Of a DNA stretch of 64,000 bases, positions 53,276-62,225 are shown in pieces. Numbering within the stretch: the stretch's first letter is position 1; each line of letters begins with the position of its first letter. The DNA is taken from assembly GCF_026314945.1 (NCBI RefSeq), contig NZ_CP111121.1:744001-808000 (forward strand), given 5' to 3'. Made by a program: the position numbers and the translations under genes. The notes beneath the pieces were generated by a model. The model was given only the letters and a program-made list of their open reading frames with translations. It ran no database searches and was not told where the DNA came from. The DNA is from Chryseobacterium fluminis. GTDB lineage: Bacteria; Bacteroidota; Bacteroidia; Flavobacteriales; Weeksellaceae.

Positions 53276-54420
53276 CTTCTAAAAATTTTGAATAATCTTC
53301 GGCAAGTTCCGCATCAATATCTCGTCAATATGCCTTCAATGCCTTTAATGTTGTGTGCCCGGTAACTTTCATCAATAAATCGTAAGTTTCTAACTCCGTT
53401 CTTTCCTTTCTCAACTCCCGGAATAACTTTGTAATAAATGTAGGTCTGAACGAATAAATTGTATATTCTTCGCCCAAATGAAGTTTATCCTTGATTTCTT
53501 TGAATTTTGCAGAAAAATTATTTCTTCGATTTACCTCTTTTGTCTGAATCCCCTTTTCATTTGTTTTAAAAATGAGTTCATTGGGATCACCAAATTTCAT
53601 TTTTTCCAGATCTTTCAATAAGATGTTCGGAATCAGCTTCGTTTTAAATGGCTTATTTTTAGCTTTAACCCATAAGTAAGGCTGGTTTGCTCATTTATTT
53701 TTAGATCGTCGAATTTTAGCCTCACTACTTCAATAGGACGTAAAAAATTATAACTCACAAATTGAATGAACAATAATAAATTTTCATCCTTTGAAATTTC
53801 TTCAAAAAGTGTCTCTAATTGTTCGCTTGAATAAGATTAATTTTTTTTTGGCGTGGAGCTTTGGTTCCAATTTCTTTGATGAAATCATCTTTGATCATTT
53901 CGTTTCTTTCCAGAACATCAAAAAGAAAAGATAATGCTACTTTGTGATTATTATGCGATTTCCCTGAATTTTTCAATATTATTTCATTTAGATAATTCAA
54001 AGCGTACTTTTTTGGAAATTCATCTGCAGCAATAACATCATATCCATTTTTCTCAAGATATTTAATAAATTGGTTTTTTTTGACCGGAAATCTGGAATAC
54101 AGGTTTCTGACAAAGTAGCCTCTTATTTTATACATCCATTCAATTGAACTTTTGATCGTAGATTCATCTTTCAAATCTTCACTCGGATATGGAGAATAAC
54201 CTTTTTTCAATAATTCTGCAAGACTTTTTCTGATTGCTTTCAGTCTGGCCAACCTCTCTTTTACCGTTGTATAGACCCTAATTGACATTCATGTAAATTG
54301 GGGCTGTCTTTTCATCTTCCCAGTTTTCGGATCTGCGTGAGAGTATTAAACGTACTATCTTTGAGAAAGATCATAGTCCTGTCCGCCGTGATAAATCTTC
54401 GGTAGTTTATAGGGTACGTT
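53276..54420 (-). pseudogene. Tyrosine recombinase (phage/island integrase), broken
   Basis: Pieces in order on the minus strand: N-terminal arm VRLILSRRSENWEDEKTAPI (about 54300-54370), SAM-like core-binding domain in 53815-54288 (IRVYTTVKERLARLKAIRKS ... SHNNHKVALSFLFDVLERNE), a degraded middle, and the catalytic part in 53325-53618 with SFRPTFITKLFREL and VTGHTTLKALKAY. The R-box HxxR has Pro for His, and TGA follows AY, after which RDIDAELAEDYSKFLEEKED continues. At least three shifts or stops. It lies beside the tRNA-fMet array, the expected place for an island integrase. Confidence 0.9.
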
Positions 54421-54468
54421 AGGCATTTCAATACTGTATAGTCTTTAAAATCTGAAGTAAAGATAACA

Positions 54469-54501
54469 TAAAAAAATCGGTGTAACTTGTTGTTAAACCG
54501 A
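54469..54501 (-). terminator. Terminator of the tRNA-fMet array
   Basis: TCGGTTT...ACACCGA followed by a run of seven T on the minus strand, after the last tRNA of the array. Confidence 0.7.
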
Positions 54502-54524
54502 CATTTATATTTTAGAAATCTTAG

Positions 54525-54597
<73 letters not shown>

Positions 54598-54635
54598 GTG
54601 TATCTTTAGAGTGCTTACCGAAAGCACTGTCTTAG

Positions 54636-54708
<73 letters not shown>

Positions 54709-54747
54709 GTGTATCTTTAGAGTGCTTACCGAAAGCACTTATCTTAG

Positions 54748-54820
<73 letters not shown>

Positions 54821-54859
54821 GTGTATCTTTAGAGTGCTTACCGAAAGCACTTATCTTAG

Positions 54860-54932
<73 letters not shown>

Positions 54933-54942
54933 ATATTGGATT

Positions 54943-54951
54943 GCAAATATA
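54943..54951 (-). promoter_or_regulatory. Promoter of the tRNA-fMet array
   Basis: TATATTTGC on the minus strand, 10 bases before the mature 5' end of copy 1; fits TAnnTTTG. Confidence 0.65.
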
Positions 54952-55021
54952 CGGCTATTTTTTTAAAATCCTAATTTTCCTTTTAAATAAAGGACTTTTA
55001 TAAAAACTATTTTATAATTTG

Positions 55022-55029
55022 TATCTTTG
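55022..55029 (+). promoter_or_regulatory. Candidate -7 box close to the Sua5/YciO gene start
   Basis: TATCTTTG ends 4 bases before the ATG at 55034, so a transcript from it would be nearly or fully leaderless. Confidence 0.45.
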
Positions 55030-55033
55030 ATCC

Positions 55034-55645
55034 ATGGCAAAAATACTGAAAATCTATCCTGATAATCCACAGGAAAATCTTATTAATGAGGTCATTAAAA
55101 CTTTAAACAACGGCGGACTGATTATATATCCGTCTGATACCGTTTACGCGTTAGGTTGCAATATTTTTGATATCAAAGCCATGGAAAAACTGGCTCAGCT
55201 AAAAAAAATAAAGCTTGAAAAGTCCAAATTTTCGATCATCTGTAACGACCTCAGTCATCTTTCTGACTTTACAAGACCTATCGATACTTCTGTCTTCAGG
55301 TTTTTAAAAAGCCATCTTCCGGGGCCATATACTTTTATTCTTGATGCCAATAAAAGCCTGCCGCTTGCCTACAAAGGTCATAAAACAATCGGTATCCGCG
55401 TTCCTGATCATCCTATTCCGCAGCTGATCGTGGAAAAACTGGGCCACCCCATTGCCTCCACTTCCATTAAGGATGATGATGAGGTTTTGGAGTATTCTAC
55501 GGACCCTGAACTTATTGCTGAAAAATACGACCACCTGGTAGATATCGTTATCGATTCAGGCTATGGTGATAATACGGCATCCACGATAGTGGACCTTACT
55601 TCCGGAGAGCCCGAAATTATCAGACAGGGCAAAGGAATTATTTAA
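55034..55645 (+). CDS. Sua5/YciO/YrdC-family threonylcarbamoyl-AMP synthase-like protein
   Basis: 203 residues. The YrdC fold begins with GGLIIYPSDTVYALGCNIFD, then KSKFSIICNDLSHLSDF, LPGPYTFILDANKSLP and TIGIRVPDHP, and ends with ASTIVDLTSGEPEIIRQGKG. YrdC/Sua5 makes threonylcarbamoyl-AMP for tRNA t6A; this short form without the Sua5 C-domain resembles YciO, whose activity is less certain. First gene of a four-gene plus-strand run to prmC. Confidence 0.9.
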   Translation: MAKILKIYPDNPQENLINEVIKTLNNGGLIIYPSDTVYALGCNIFDIKAMEKLAQLKKIKLEKSKFSIICNDLSHLSDFTRPIDTSVFRFLKSHLPGPYTFILDANKSLPLAYKGHKTIGIRVPDHPIPQLIVEKLGHPIASTSIKDDDEVLEYSTDPELIAEKYDHLVDIVIDSGYGDNTASTIVDLTSGEPEIIRQGKGII

Positions 55646-55679
55646 GGTAGCCCAATTCTAAAGCAGTTAATACATTTTT

Positions 55680-56390
55680 ATGCACGATCGGAACCTGAAC
55701 GGAAAATATTCCTTAGGTATCATTTTTACCTTTGTCTTACTTGCTTCGGCAATGCTGTTTATTTTTCCATTGATTAATTTCATTACCGGAACGGTCTATA
55801 TGACGTCTGAAAAATTTTTCTATTCACGAATCGCTCTTTGGGCGGTGTTGCTGATTATTTTTCTCTACAGTCTGTATATTGAAAAAAAAACTTTTCTGCT
55901 TTGGCAAGAGAAAAAGCATTCATTAGGGTTTTATATCGGAGCCCTTGTCTCTCTTTACTTTATATGTTTATTCGGGGGCGCTTTTTTAAATGCTTTTATT
56001 CAAATGCTCACGCACGAAAAATACAGTGACAAGATAATTAAGCTGAGTTTGTTATTTAAAAATAATTATTTACTGATTATTTTTACCTGCTTAACAGCGG
56101 GAATGGTTGAAGAGCTTCTGATGAGAGGATACATCCAGCCGAGAATTGAAAAAATTTATAACAGCCGGTATCTCGGAATATCTATTTCAGCCCTTTTGTT
56201 CGGTATCCTTCACAGCACATACGGAACAGTGGGTCAGGTGGCAGTACCAACCTTTATAGGAATCGTCTTTGCCGTTTTTTATAAAAAATTCTCCAACATT
56301 AAAATCCTTATAATCTGCCATTTCATGTACGACTTTATATCCCTGATGATCATGAATTTTATTGATTTTAAACATTTATCTGCATTTTAA
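55680..56390 (+). CDS. CPBP-family intramembrane glutamic endopeptidase
   Basis: 236 residues with six to eight membrane helices. The CPBP (Abi/Rce1-like) motifs are present: EELLMRG (Glu144, Glu145, Arg149), LLFGILHSTYG with the first His, and ICHFMYDF with the second His. Family members cleave or process peptides in the membrane, some as bacteriocin immunity proteins. It follows the Sua5/YciO gene by 34 bases and its end nearly meets yaaA, so they are co-transcribed. Confidence 0.9.
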   Translation: MHDRNLNGKYSLGIIFTFVLLASAMLFIFPLINFITGTVYMTSEKFFYSRIALWAVLLIIFLYSLYIEKKTFLLWQEKKHSLGFYIGALVSLYFICLFGGAFLNAFIQMLTHEKYSDKIIKLSLLFKNNYLLIIFTCLTAGMVEELLMRGYIQPRIEKIYNSRYLGISISALLFGILHSTYGTVGQVAVPTFIGIVFAVFYKKFSNIKILIICHFMYDFISLMIMNFIDFKHLSAF

Positions 56391-56394
56391 CATT

Positions 56395-57153
56395 ATGAAA
56401 ATAGTAACATCTCCTGCCAAATTAATGAATGTCGACCACACAACAGACCTTTTAAAGACTACAAGTCCCGCATTCATTGAAGAGGCAGCCCTTATCCATT
56501 CTCATTTAAAGGAGAAATCACCTAAATATCTTTCCGAACTTATGGAAATTTCACCTAAACTGGCGGATGAAAACTGGGAAAGAAACCAGAAATGGAAAGC
56601 AAAACCTACAGCAAAAGAATCTGCACCGGCGATGTTTGCCTTTACAGGCGAAGTTTACAGAGGTCTTGATGCCAAAACACTGAATAAAAGCGCCGTAGAT
56701 TATCTACAGAAAAATTACAGAATTCTTTCCGGACTATACGGTTTGTTGAGACCTTCCGATAAAGTAATGCTGTACAGGCTCGAAATGGGAAGACCTTTTC
56801 AATTTGATGAATACAAGAACCTGTATGAATTCTGGAGGGACAGAATTACAGAACAGCTTAATTCTGAAATGAAAAAGAACGAAATTCTTTTAAATCTTGG
56901 AAGCAATGAATATTTTAAAGCTATCGACCGTAAAAAATTAAACCATACCGTCATTGATTTTGAGTTTTTTGAATTAAGAGAAGGAAAACTAAAAACCATC
57001 GTGGTTTACACAAAACACGCCAGAGGCTTAGCTGTAAGATTCTGTGCAGAAAACAATGTTCAGACTCTGGACGAAATGAAGGCATTCAACTACGAGGGGT
57101 ACAGAATTGATGAAGAAAAATCAACTGATGTAAAATTGGTATTCACACGGTAA
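56395..57153 (+). CDS. yaaA: Peroxide-stress protein YaaA
   Basis: 252 residues from the ATG at 56395 (MKIVTSPAKLMNVD); the earlier ATG at 56362 overlaps the CPBP gene and adds residues unlike the family. Signatures: SPAKLM, MFAFTGEVYRGLDA, YRILSGLYGLLRPSD, LYEFWRD and ILLNLGSNEYFKA, with KHARGLAVRF near the end. YaaA (DUF328) limits free iron during hydrogen peroxide stress in E. coli. It is followed directly by prmC (1-base gap). Confidence 0.95.
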   Translation: MKIVTSPAKLMNVDHTTDLLKTTSPAFIEEAALIHSHLKEKSPKYLSELMEISPKLADENWERNQKWKAKPTAKESAPAMFAFTGEVYRGLDAKTLNKSAVDYLQKNYRILSGLYGLLRPSDKVMLYRLEMGRPFQFDEYKNLYEFWRDRITEQLNSEMKKNEILLNLGSNEYFKAIDRKKLNHTVIDFEFFELREGKLKTIVVYTKHARGLAVRFCAENNVQTLDEMKAFNYEGYRIDEEKSTDVKLVFTR

Positions 57154-57154
57154 T

Positions 57155-58003
57155 ATGACAATTTCAGAATTTAAAAACCATTTTAACAGAGTGCTTTCCG
57201 GGTTGTATACCGATTCGGAAATTGCTTTGTTGAGTGCTCTTTTTATAGAAAAAACAGTAGGCTTCAATTCTTTTCAGCAGAGAAGATTTTCTGAACAGCA
57301 GCTGTTAATGGAAGATGAAAAAAGATTACTCGACATCATTTCAGAGCTGAAAACCTCTAAGCCTTATCAGCATATTCTGGGGGAAACAGAGTTTTACGGA
57401 ATGTCATTTTTTGTCAATGAAAACGTCCTGATTCCACGCCCCGAAACAGAGGAACTTCTGGAGTTAACCATCCGGAAAATTCAGGATTTGACTGATATCA
57501 CAAGTTTAAAAATACTGGATATCGGAACCGGCAGTGGTGTCATTCCTCTTGTCTTAAAAAAATATTTTCCTGAAGCTCAGATTACCGGTATTGATTTTTC
57601 AGAAAAAGCCCTTGAGGTTGCTCAAAAAAATGCAGATCTTCACAGGCTCGACATCCATTTTATCCACACCGATTATCTGGGCTATGACCTTAGGGAAAAC
57701 TTTGATGTTATCATTTCAAATCCCCCCTATATCGGCATCGATGAACAACAGGATATCGAATATTCCGTAAAAGGTTTCGAGCCTCTGATGGCCCTTTTCT
57801 CTCCTACTTCCGACGCTTTAATTTTCTACAGGAAAATCGCTGAAGATTCAAAAAAATATCTGAATAAAAACGGGTTTCTTTTTCTAGAAATCAATCAGAA
57901 ATTAGGTCCTGAAACTTTGGCGCTGTATCAGGACCATTTTACACAGGTACAATTAATAAAAGATCTGTCCGGAAATGACCGTTTTATTTTCGGTATCAAA
58001 TAG
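57155..58003 (+). CDS. prmC: Release factor N5-glutamine methyltransferase
   Basis: SAM-dependent enzyme that methylates the GGQ glutamine of release factors RF1 and RF2. The N-terminal helical domain (about 1-85) includes KPYQHILGETEFYGM and FFVNENVLIPRPETEELLEL; motif I is LDIGTGSGVIPLVL; the catalytic NPPY is in DVIISNPPYIGI. Length 282 is normal. Last gene of the operon; a terminator-like hairpin lies about 220 bases on. Confidence 0.95.
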   Translation: MTISEFKNHFNRVLSGLYTDSEIALLSALFIEKTVGFNSFQQRRFSEQQLLMEDEKRLLDIISELKTSKPYQHILGETEFYGMSFFVNENVLIPRPETEELLELTIRKIQDLTDITSLKILDIGTGSGVIPLVLKKYFPEAQITGIDFSEKALEVAQKNADLHRLDIHFIHTDYLGYDLRENFDVIISNPPYIGIDEQQDIEYSVKGFEPLMALFSPTSDALIFYRKIAEDSKKYLNKNGFLFLEINQKLGPETLALYQDHFTQVQLIKDLSGNDRFIFGIK

Positions 58004-58220
58004 AAAGAAGAATCGGTTCTGACGTTATTACGCTATTAATATTCAGCAATGTATGTTCTTATATTATATATCGGGACATCACATTTCCCTATATGAACTC
58101 AAATAAAAATGACACGGATATAAAGCCTTTATAATAGAAAATAATACAATTGAATGTCAGGATATAATCATCATACAATTTATTTCTAATTAACAACCGG
58201 TTCAGACACATTCCGGCAAT

Positions 58221-58259
58221 AAAGAGACATTTAATTTTTCATAATTTAATGTCTTTTTT
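58221..58259 (+). terminator. Terminator-like hairpin after prmC
   Basis: AGACATT pairs with AATGTCT, flanked by AAAG and TTTTTT. Confidence 0.65.
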
Positions 58260-58422
58260 GATTCTATATCGGTTATTGGGGAATGTATGATATATATTTT
58301 CCTTACTGGTTATACGATTAACATATTTTTAAGGATCTGTCTAAAACTATTTGAAATAAAGGGTTTAACAGCATATTTGAAAGAAATTTCACAACAAAAT
58401 GATTTAATTGAATTATTTATAT

Positions 58423-58446
58423 ATATTTGTGTGTAATCGATTACAT
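58423..58446 (+). promoter_or_regulatory. Pectate-lyase promoter with LacI-type operator
   Basis: TATATTTG (58423-58430) is a -7 box; two bases later TGTAATCGATTACA (58433-58446) is a perfect palindrome fitting the LacI/CcpA consensus TGnAAnCGnTTnCA. A repressor bound here would block initiation. Binding is inference. Confidence 0.6.
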
Positions 58447-58487
58447 ATTATCAAATACATTTTAAATCAATCCAAAAATTATTAATC

Positions 58488-60980
58488 ATGAAAAGAATTT
58501 TCACTTATTTTATGGTGCTGTCCAGTTCTGTTATGCTGAAAGCCCAGGTTTCGATTACACAGGCCACCGGCTGGCTGGAGTCTGCATATGTAAAATGGGC
58601 TCCGGTAAGCGGTGCTGAAAGTTATAGGGTATATTACAGCGGAGGCGGACTTACAAATAAAATCATTGACAACCAGCTTATCAGAAACTACGGATCTTAT
58701 TTCAGAGCTGATATTCCCGGACTAGCTGCAGGAAATTACACCATTAAAGTTGTTCCCGTAACCGGTAATGCAGAAGGTCCGGCCGCTACGACCTCAACGG
58801 TTACTGTTCTTCCCCACGACAGGTCAGGATTCGCCCACAGTAACGGAAGAGTTCCCGGCGCATATCAACTAGACGGTACCCTGAAGTCTAACGCAGTGGT
58901 GCTGTATATCACTGAATCTACGAAAAATACGGTTTCCCTGAATGTAACGGGGGCAAATTCCAATCCTTGCGTGGGATTACAGACCATTCTTGACGGATTT
59001 AAAAAGGGAAATGACACGCGTCCGCTGGTAATCAGATTTATCGGAAATATAAAAGATCCGGGCTATCTGCTTAACGGAGATATCGTGGTTGAAAATAAAA
59101 GTAATGCTTCAGGGTCGATCACTTTGGAAGGAATCGGCTCAGATGCGGTGATCAACGGATGGGGAATCAGGATTAAAAATGCAACTAATATTGAGATCCG
59201 AAACCTTGGATTTATGCTCACCGATGCTGGGGAAGGCGATAATTTAAGCTTACAGCAGGACAATACGTATATCTGGGCTCACAACAATGATCTCTTTTAC
59301 GGAAAACCCGGTGGTGATGCTGATCAGGCAAAAGGTGACGGCGCTCTGGATGCTAAGAAGTCCACCTACATCACCTTTTCTTATAACCATTTCTGGGACA
59401 ACGGAAAAAGCAGTCTCCTGGGATTAAGCGAAGGAACCACTTCAGGATTATATATTACGTACCATCATAACTGGTTCGACCATTCTGATTCCAGGCATCC
59501 GCGCATCCGGTATTATTCGGCTCATGTATACAACAATTATTATGACGGAAATTCCAAATACGGGGTAGGCTCTACGATGGGCTCTTCTGTTTTTGTGGAA
59601 GGAAACTATTTCAGAAACTGTAAATATCCGATCCTGACTTCAAAACAGGGCACTGATGTTGCCAATGGATCGGTAGGCACCTTTTCCGGTGAAAACGGAG
59701 GGGTTGTTAAAGCATTTAACAACTTTATGACGGGACAGAATTCATTTATTCCTTATTCTGCAACTGCTTCAAGCCAGTTTGATGCCTATGTTTCGTCCTC
59801 AAGAAATGAAACTTTAGGAACAAATATCAAAGCTTTCCTGGGCGGAGGAACCTATAATAATTTTGATACCAGCGCGTCTTTATATGTCAGTTCACTGGTT
59901 CCTGACGCGCCGGCAGTGGCAAGAGATAAAACAATGCAGTATTCCGGAAGAGTTTCAGGCGGAGATATTTCGTGGACCTTCAATAACGCAACAGACGATA
60001 CTTCTGATGCGGTAAATCCGGGATTGATGGCTTTGCTGCAAAATTACACTTCTTCTCTGGTTTCTGTACAGGGAGAATCTACAGCACCGGTGAGTCAGCA
60101 AACTTTACAGATAGCTTCCAATAATGACCAGACCGTGATACCGGGGAGCGCCATCACACCGATGATCTTTACCTGGGGAGGAACCGCTGCGGATGTTACG
60201 GTAACCGGACTTCCTGCCTCGGGAATCAGTTTTGTTAAAAATATGTCTGCCAAAACAGTCACAATTTCGGGAACTCCGACTGCTGATGTGGATTTTACCC
60301 TGACGACATCCGGACTGTCCGGAACTCCCGTTTCCGGAACAGGAAGTATATCGGTGACTTCTACCACTCCCAATCCTCAGGGCAGCGAAATTCATAATTT
60401 TACCACCTCAAACCTGAGCAGTACTTTTTACAGTTTCTCCAGTGCCAACATGAACTCAACGGATGGGTCTGCAACGTACGACGGACTTACTTTAACGAAA
60501 AGACTGAAATTAGAATCTTCAACAACGATTAGCTATACTACGACCGCTTTATCAACTTTAAATTTAGTTTTTGATTCCGCTTTTACCGGAACAGTAAAAG
60601 TGGACGGAAATTCGTACATCGCTGCATCGGGAATAGTTACCGTCCAGAATCTGGCAGCCGGATCACATACCATTACCAAAGGAAGTGTGGCCAATCTGTA
60701 TTATATTAAAACACAATATTCTACAACGGCAAAATCAACGGCAGGAGAAACCGTGACGGAAAAACCCGTTATCTATCCGAATCCTGTTCAGACAACATTT
60801 ACAATTTCAAGCGTAAATTCCATCGAACAGATCCTGATTTCCAATAATACAGGAAAAATTGTCAGAGAAATAAAGGGAAATATAAAAACCATTGATATCA
60901 GTGATTTGAACTCTGGAATTTATTTTCTGTCGGTTAAAACCGGTAAAGGAATTTTCAGTCAGACTTTAATTAAAAAATAA
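58488..60980 (+). CDS. Secreted pectate lyase-like protein (PL1) with T9SS sorting domain
   Basis: 830 residues. Signal peptide ends LKAQ. A fibronectin-like domain (about 20-110; AYVKWAPVSGAESYRVYY) precedes the parallel beta-helix of polysaccharide lyase family 1 (about 120-480): IRNLGFMLTDAGEGDN, YITFSYNHFWDNGKSSLLG, YHHNWFDHSDSRHPRIRYYS (the PL1 catalytic Arg region). Ig-like repeats follow (about 540-630), then further beta domains, and the last about 75 residues are a type A sorting domain (YPNPVQTTF ... LNSGIYFLSVKTG). Likely exported by the type IX system to degrade pectin. Confidence 0.92.
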   Translation: MKRIFTYFMVLSSSVMLKAQVSITQATGWLESAYVKWAPVSGAESYRVYYSGGGLTNKIIDNQLIRNYGSYFRADIPGLAAGNYTIKVVPVTGNAEGPAATTSTVTVLPHDRSGFAHSNGRVPGAYQLDGTLKSNAVVLYITESTKNTVSLNVTGANSNPCVGLQTILDGFKKGNDTRPLVIRFIGNIKDPGYLLNGDIVVENKSNASGSITLEGIGSDAVINGWGIRIKNATNIEIRNLGFMLTDAGEGDNLSLQQDNTYIWAHNNDLFYGKPGGDADQAKGDGALDAKKSTYITFSYNHFWDNGKSSLLGLSEGTTSGLYITYHHNWFDHSDSRHPRIRYYSAHVYNNYYDGNSKYGVGSTMGSSVFVEGNYFRNCKYPILTSKQGTDVANGSVGTFSGENGGVVKAFNNFMTGQNSFIPYSATASSQFDAYVSSSRNETLGTNIKAFLGGGTYNNFDTSASLYVSSLVPDAPAVARDKTMQYSGRVSGGDISWTFNNATDDTSDAVNPGLMALLQNYTSSLVSVQGESTAPVSQQTLQIASNNDQTVIPGSAITPMIFTWGGTAADVTVTGLPASGISFVKNMSAKTVTISGTPTADVDFTLTTSGLSGTPVSGTGSISVTSTTPNPQGSEIHNFTTSNLSSTFYSFSSANMNSTDGSATYDGLTLTKRLKLESSTTISYTTTALSTLNLVFDSAFTGTVKVDGNSYIAASGIVTVQNLAAGSHTITKGSVANLYYIKTQYSTTAKSTAGETVTEKPVIYPNPVQTTFTISSVNSIEQILISNNTGKIVREIKGNIKTIDISDLNSGIYFLSVKTGKGIFSQTLIKK

Positions 60981-61003
60981 AATAGTCTTCAACATTTTTG
61001 TTT

Positions 61004-61037
61004 GGCCGTTCCAGGATTTTCGGAGCGGCTTTTTTAT
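61004..61037 (+). terminator. Terminator after the pectate lyase gene
   Basis: GCCGTTCC pairs with GGAGCGGC (one G:T) followed by TTTTTTT. Confidence 0.78.
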
Positions 61038-61060
61038 TTCCGCGGATACAGGGTATCAAC

Positions 61061-61534
61061 ATGGCATTACTGTCAGCAGATGTGGCTAACTGGGAGGTCT
61101 TTCTGAAATCACATCTCGACATTATGAATGACCGTTTTTGAAAGGGTATAGGATGCCAGCTACGCATGGAAGGACCGACCGACTTACATCAGGGAGCTGG
61201 AAGAACTGGATATTAATTTTTATGATCTGTTATTCTGTATCATTTTCCAGACCGAGAACCCTGAAAAAACCATTATTTCGGAAATATCGGAAGACTGGGG
61301 CGCGCCATTTCTGAATCTAAAGACAGTAACTTATTTTTAACTCAAATGCTTTCCATGATTGAGGACGAAAAGCTTGATGACTACAACAGGGTCCTGACCT
61401 ATTTTCTTTATAAGAACTGTAATTATTATACAAAGAGCAAAACAGAGAAAAAAATAAATAGTGCGAAACTGATGAATTCTGTAAAAAAACTCCCAAAATA
61501 TCTGGCTGATCATATTAAAATTGAATCGGTCTAG
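61061..61534 (+). pseudogene. Broken small gene, plus strand
   Basis: MALLSADVANWEVFLKSHLD from 61061 stops near 61139, then another frame reads DASYAWKDRPTYIRELEELD and EISEDWGAPFLNLK, and after a one-base shift near 61320 DSNLFLTQMLSMIEDEKLDD continues to the stop at 61534. The pieces join into about 155 residues of one soluble protein, broken by two shifts. Family not recognised. Confidence 0.6.
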
Positions 61535-61543
61535 AAAACAACA

Positions 61544-61566
61544 AACCCAATGGCTGGCCATTGGGT
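61544..61566 (-). terminator. Terminator after the rhomboid gene
   Basis: AACCCAATGGC pairs with GCCATTGGGTT around 2 bases; on the minus strand TTTGTTGTTTT follows. Confidence 0.8.
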
Positions 61567-61580
61567 TATGTATTGTGAAT

Positions 61581-62222
61581 TTATCTTATCTTCTTTTTTA
61601 TAAAAATTTGATAACTGAGATAAGCTAATGGAAGTGCCATAACCCCTAAATATAATATATTACTCATCGCAAGATCCGGGTGCATCACTATAGAATAAAC
61701 TAATCCAAAGAAAGCTCCTCCCAAGTGTGCTGAATGCCCTAAGTTGTCCCATTGTTTAGGATTAAGCATCATATAAACCGAGTATCCGAAATATAAAGTT
61801 CCGAAAAGCCAACCCGGAAGGAAATTAATACTGATTTCATTGGGAGCCATTGCGATAGATGCAAAAATAACTCCTGAAACCGCACCTGAAGCTCCAATTG
61901 CAGAGTACCATGGCTGGTTTTTATAAATAAGCAGGCTAAACAGGTTTCCTAATATCATTGACCCAAAATAAATAATCAGAAAGCCTACGTTACCAAAAAA
62001 ACTGATAATGGCTCCCTGAAAAAAGTACAGTGACAACATATTGAAAAACAAATGCATAAAATCTGCATGCAGAAATGCAGAACTTATCAGTCTGAAATAT
62101 TCTTTTCTGCCAGTAATAGCACTGACATTAAATTTATATTTTTCAAACATTCTTATATTGTTCAATCCTAAATAACTGACAATACAAGTGATTCCGATTA
62201 TAACTAAAACAATTGAATTCAT
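61581..62222 (-). CDS. Rhomboid family intramembrane serine protease
   Basis: 213 residues with six hydrophobic helices. The catalytic Ser112 is in AIGASGAVSGVIF and the His166 in GHSAHLGGAFFG; LISSAFLHADFMHLFFNM is the usual rhomboid loop/helix. Cleaves transmembrane segments of unknown substrates. It follows the topoisomerase gene by 3 bases, so it is co-transcribed with it. Confidence 0.94.
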   Translation of the reverse strand: MNSIVLVIIGITCIVSYLGLNNIRMFEKYKFNVSAITGRKEYFRLISSAFLHADFMHLFFNMLSLYFFQGAIISFFGNVGFLIIYFGSMILGNLFSLLIYKNQPWYSAIGASGAVSGVIFASIAMAPNEISINFLPGWLFGTLYFGYSVYMMLNPKQWDNLGHSAHLGGAFFGLVYSIVMHPDLAMSNILYLGVMALPLAYLSYQIFIKKKIR

Positions 62223-62225
62223 CTT

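Larger units (their letters stand above)
51939..53550. repeat. Duplicated cassette, copy B
   Basis: Partner of 48181-49792. Same order and spacing: TCTGCCAT, GTCAAATATAAAAT, ATGCAAATGTAA, CTTAACATAAAAAAATAATT, peptide gene, hairpin, GLPGLI gene, integrase fragment. Confidence 0.9.
58004..58487. other. Intergenic region with terminator and regulated promoter
   Basis: No gene seen. It contains a hairpin at 58221-58259 and, near its end, the promoter and LacI-type operator of the pectate lyase gene. Confidence 0.6.

Noticed and set aside
60105..60395. Ser/Gly/Arg-rich minus-strand ORF
   Set aside because: Mirror of the Thr/Ser/Gly-rich Ig-like repeats of the pectate lyase protein.
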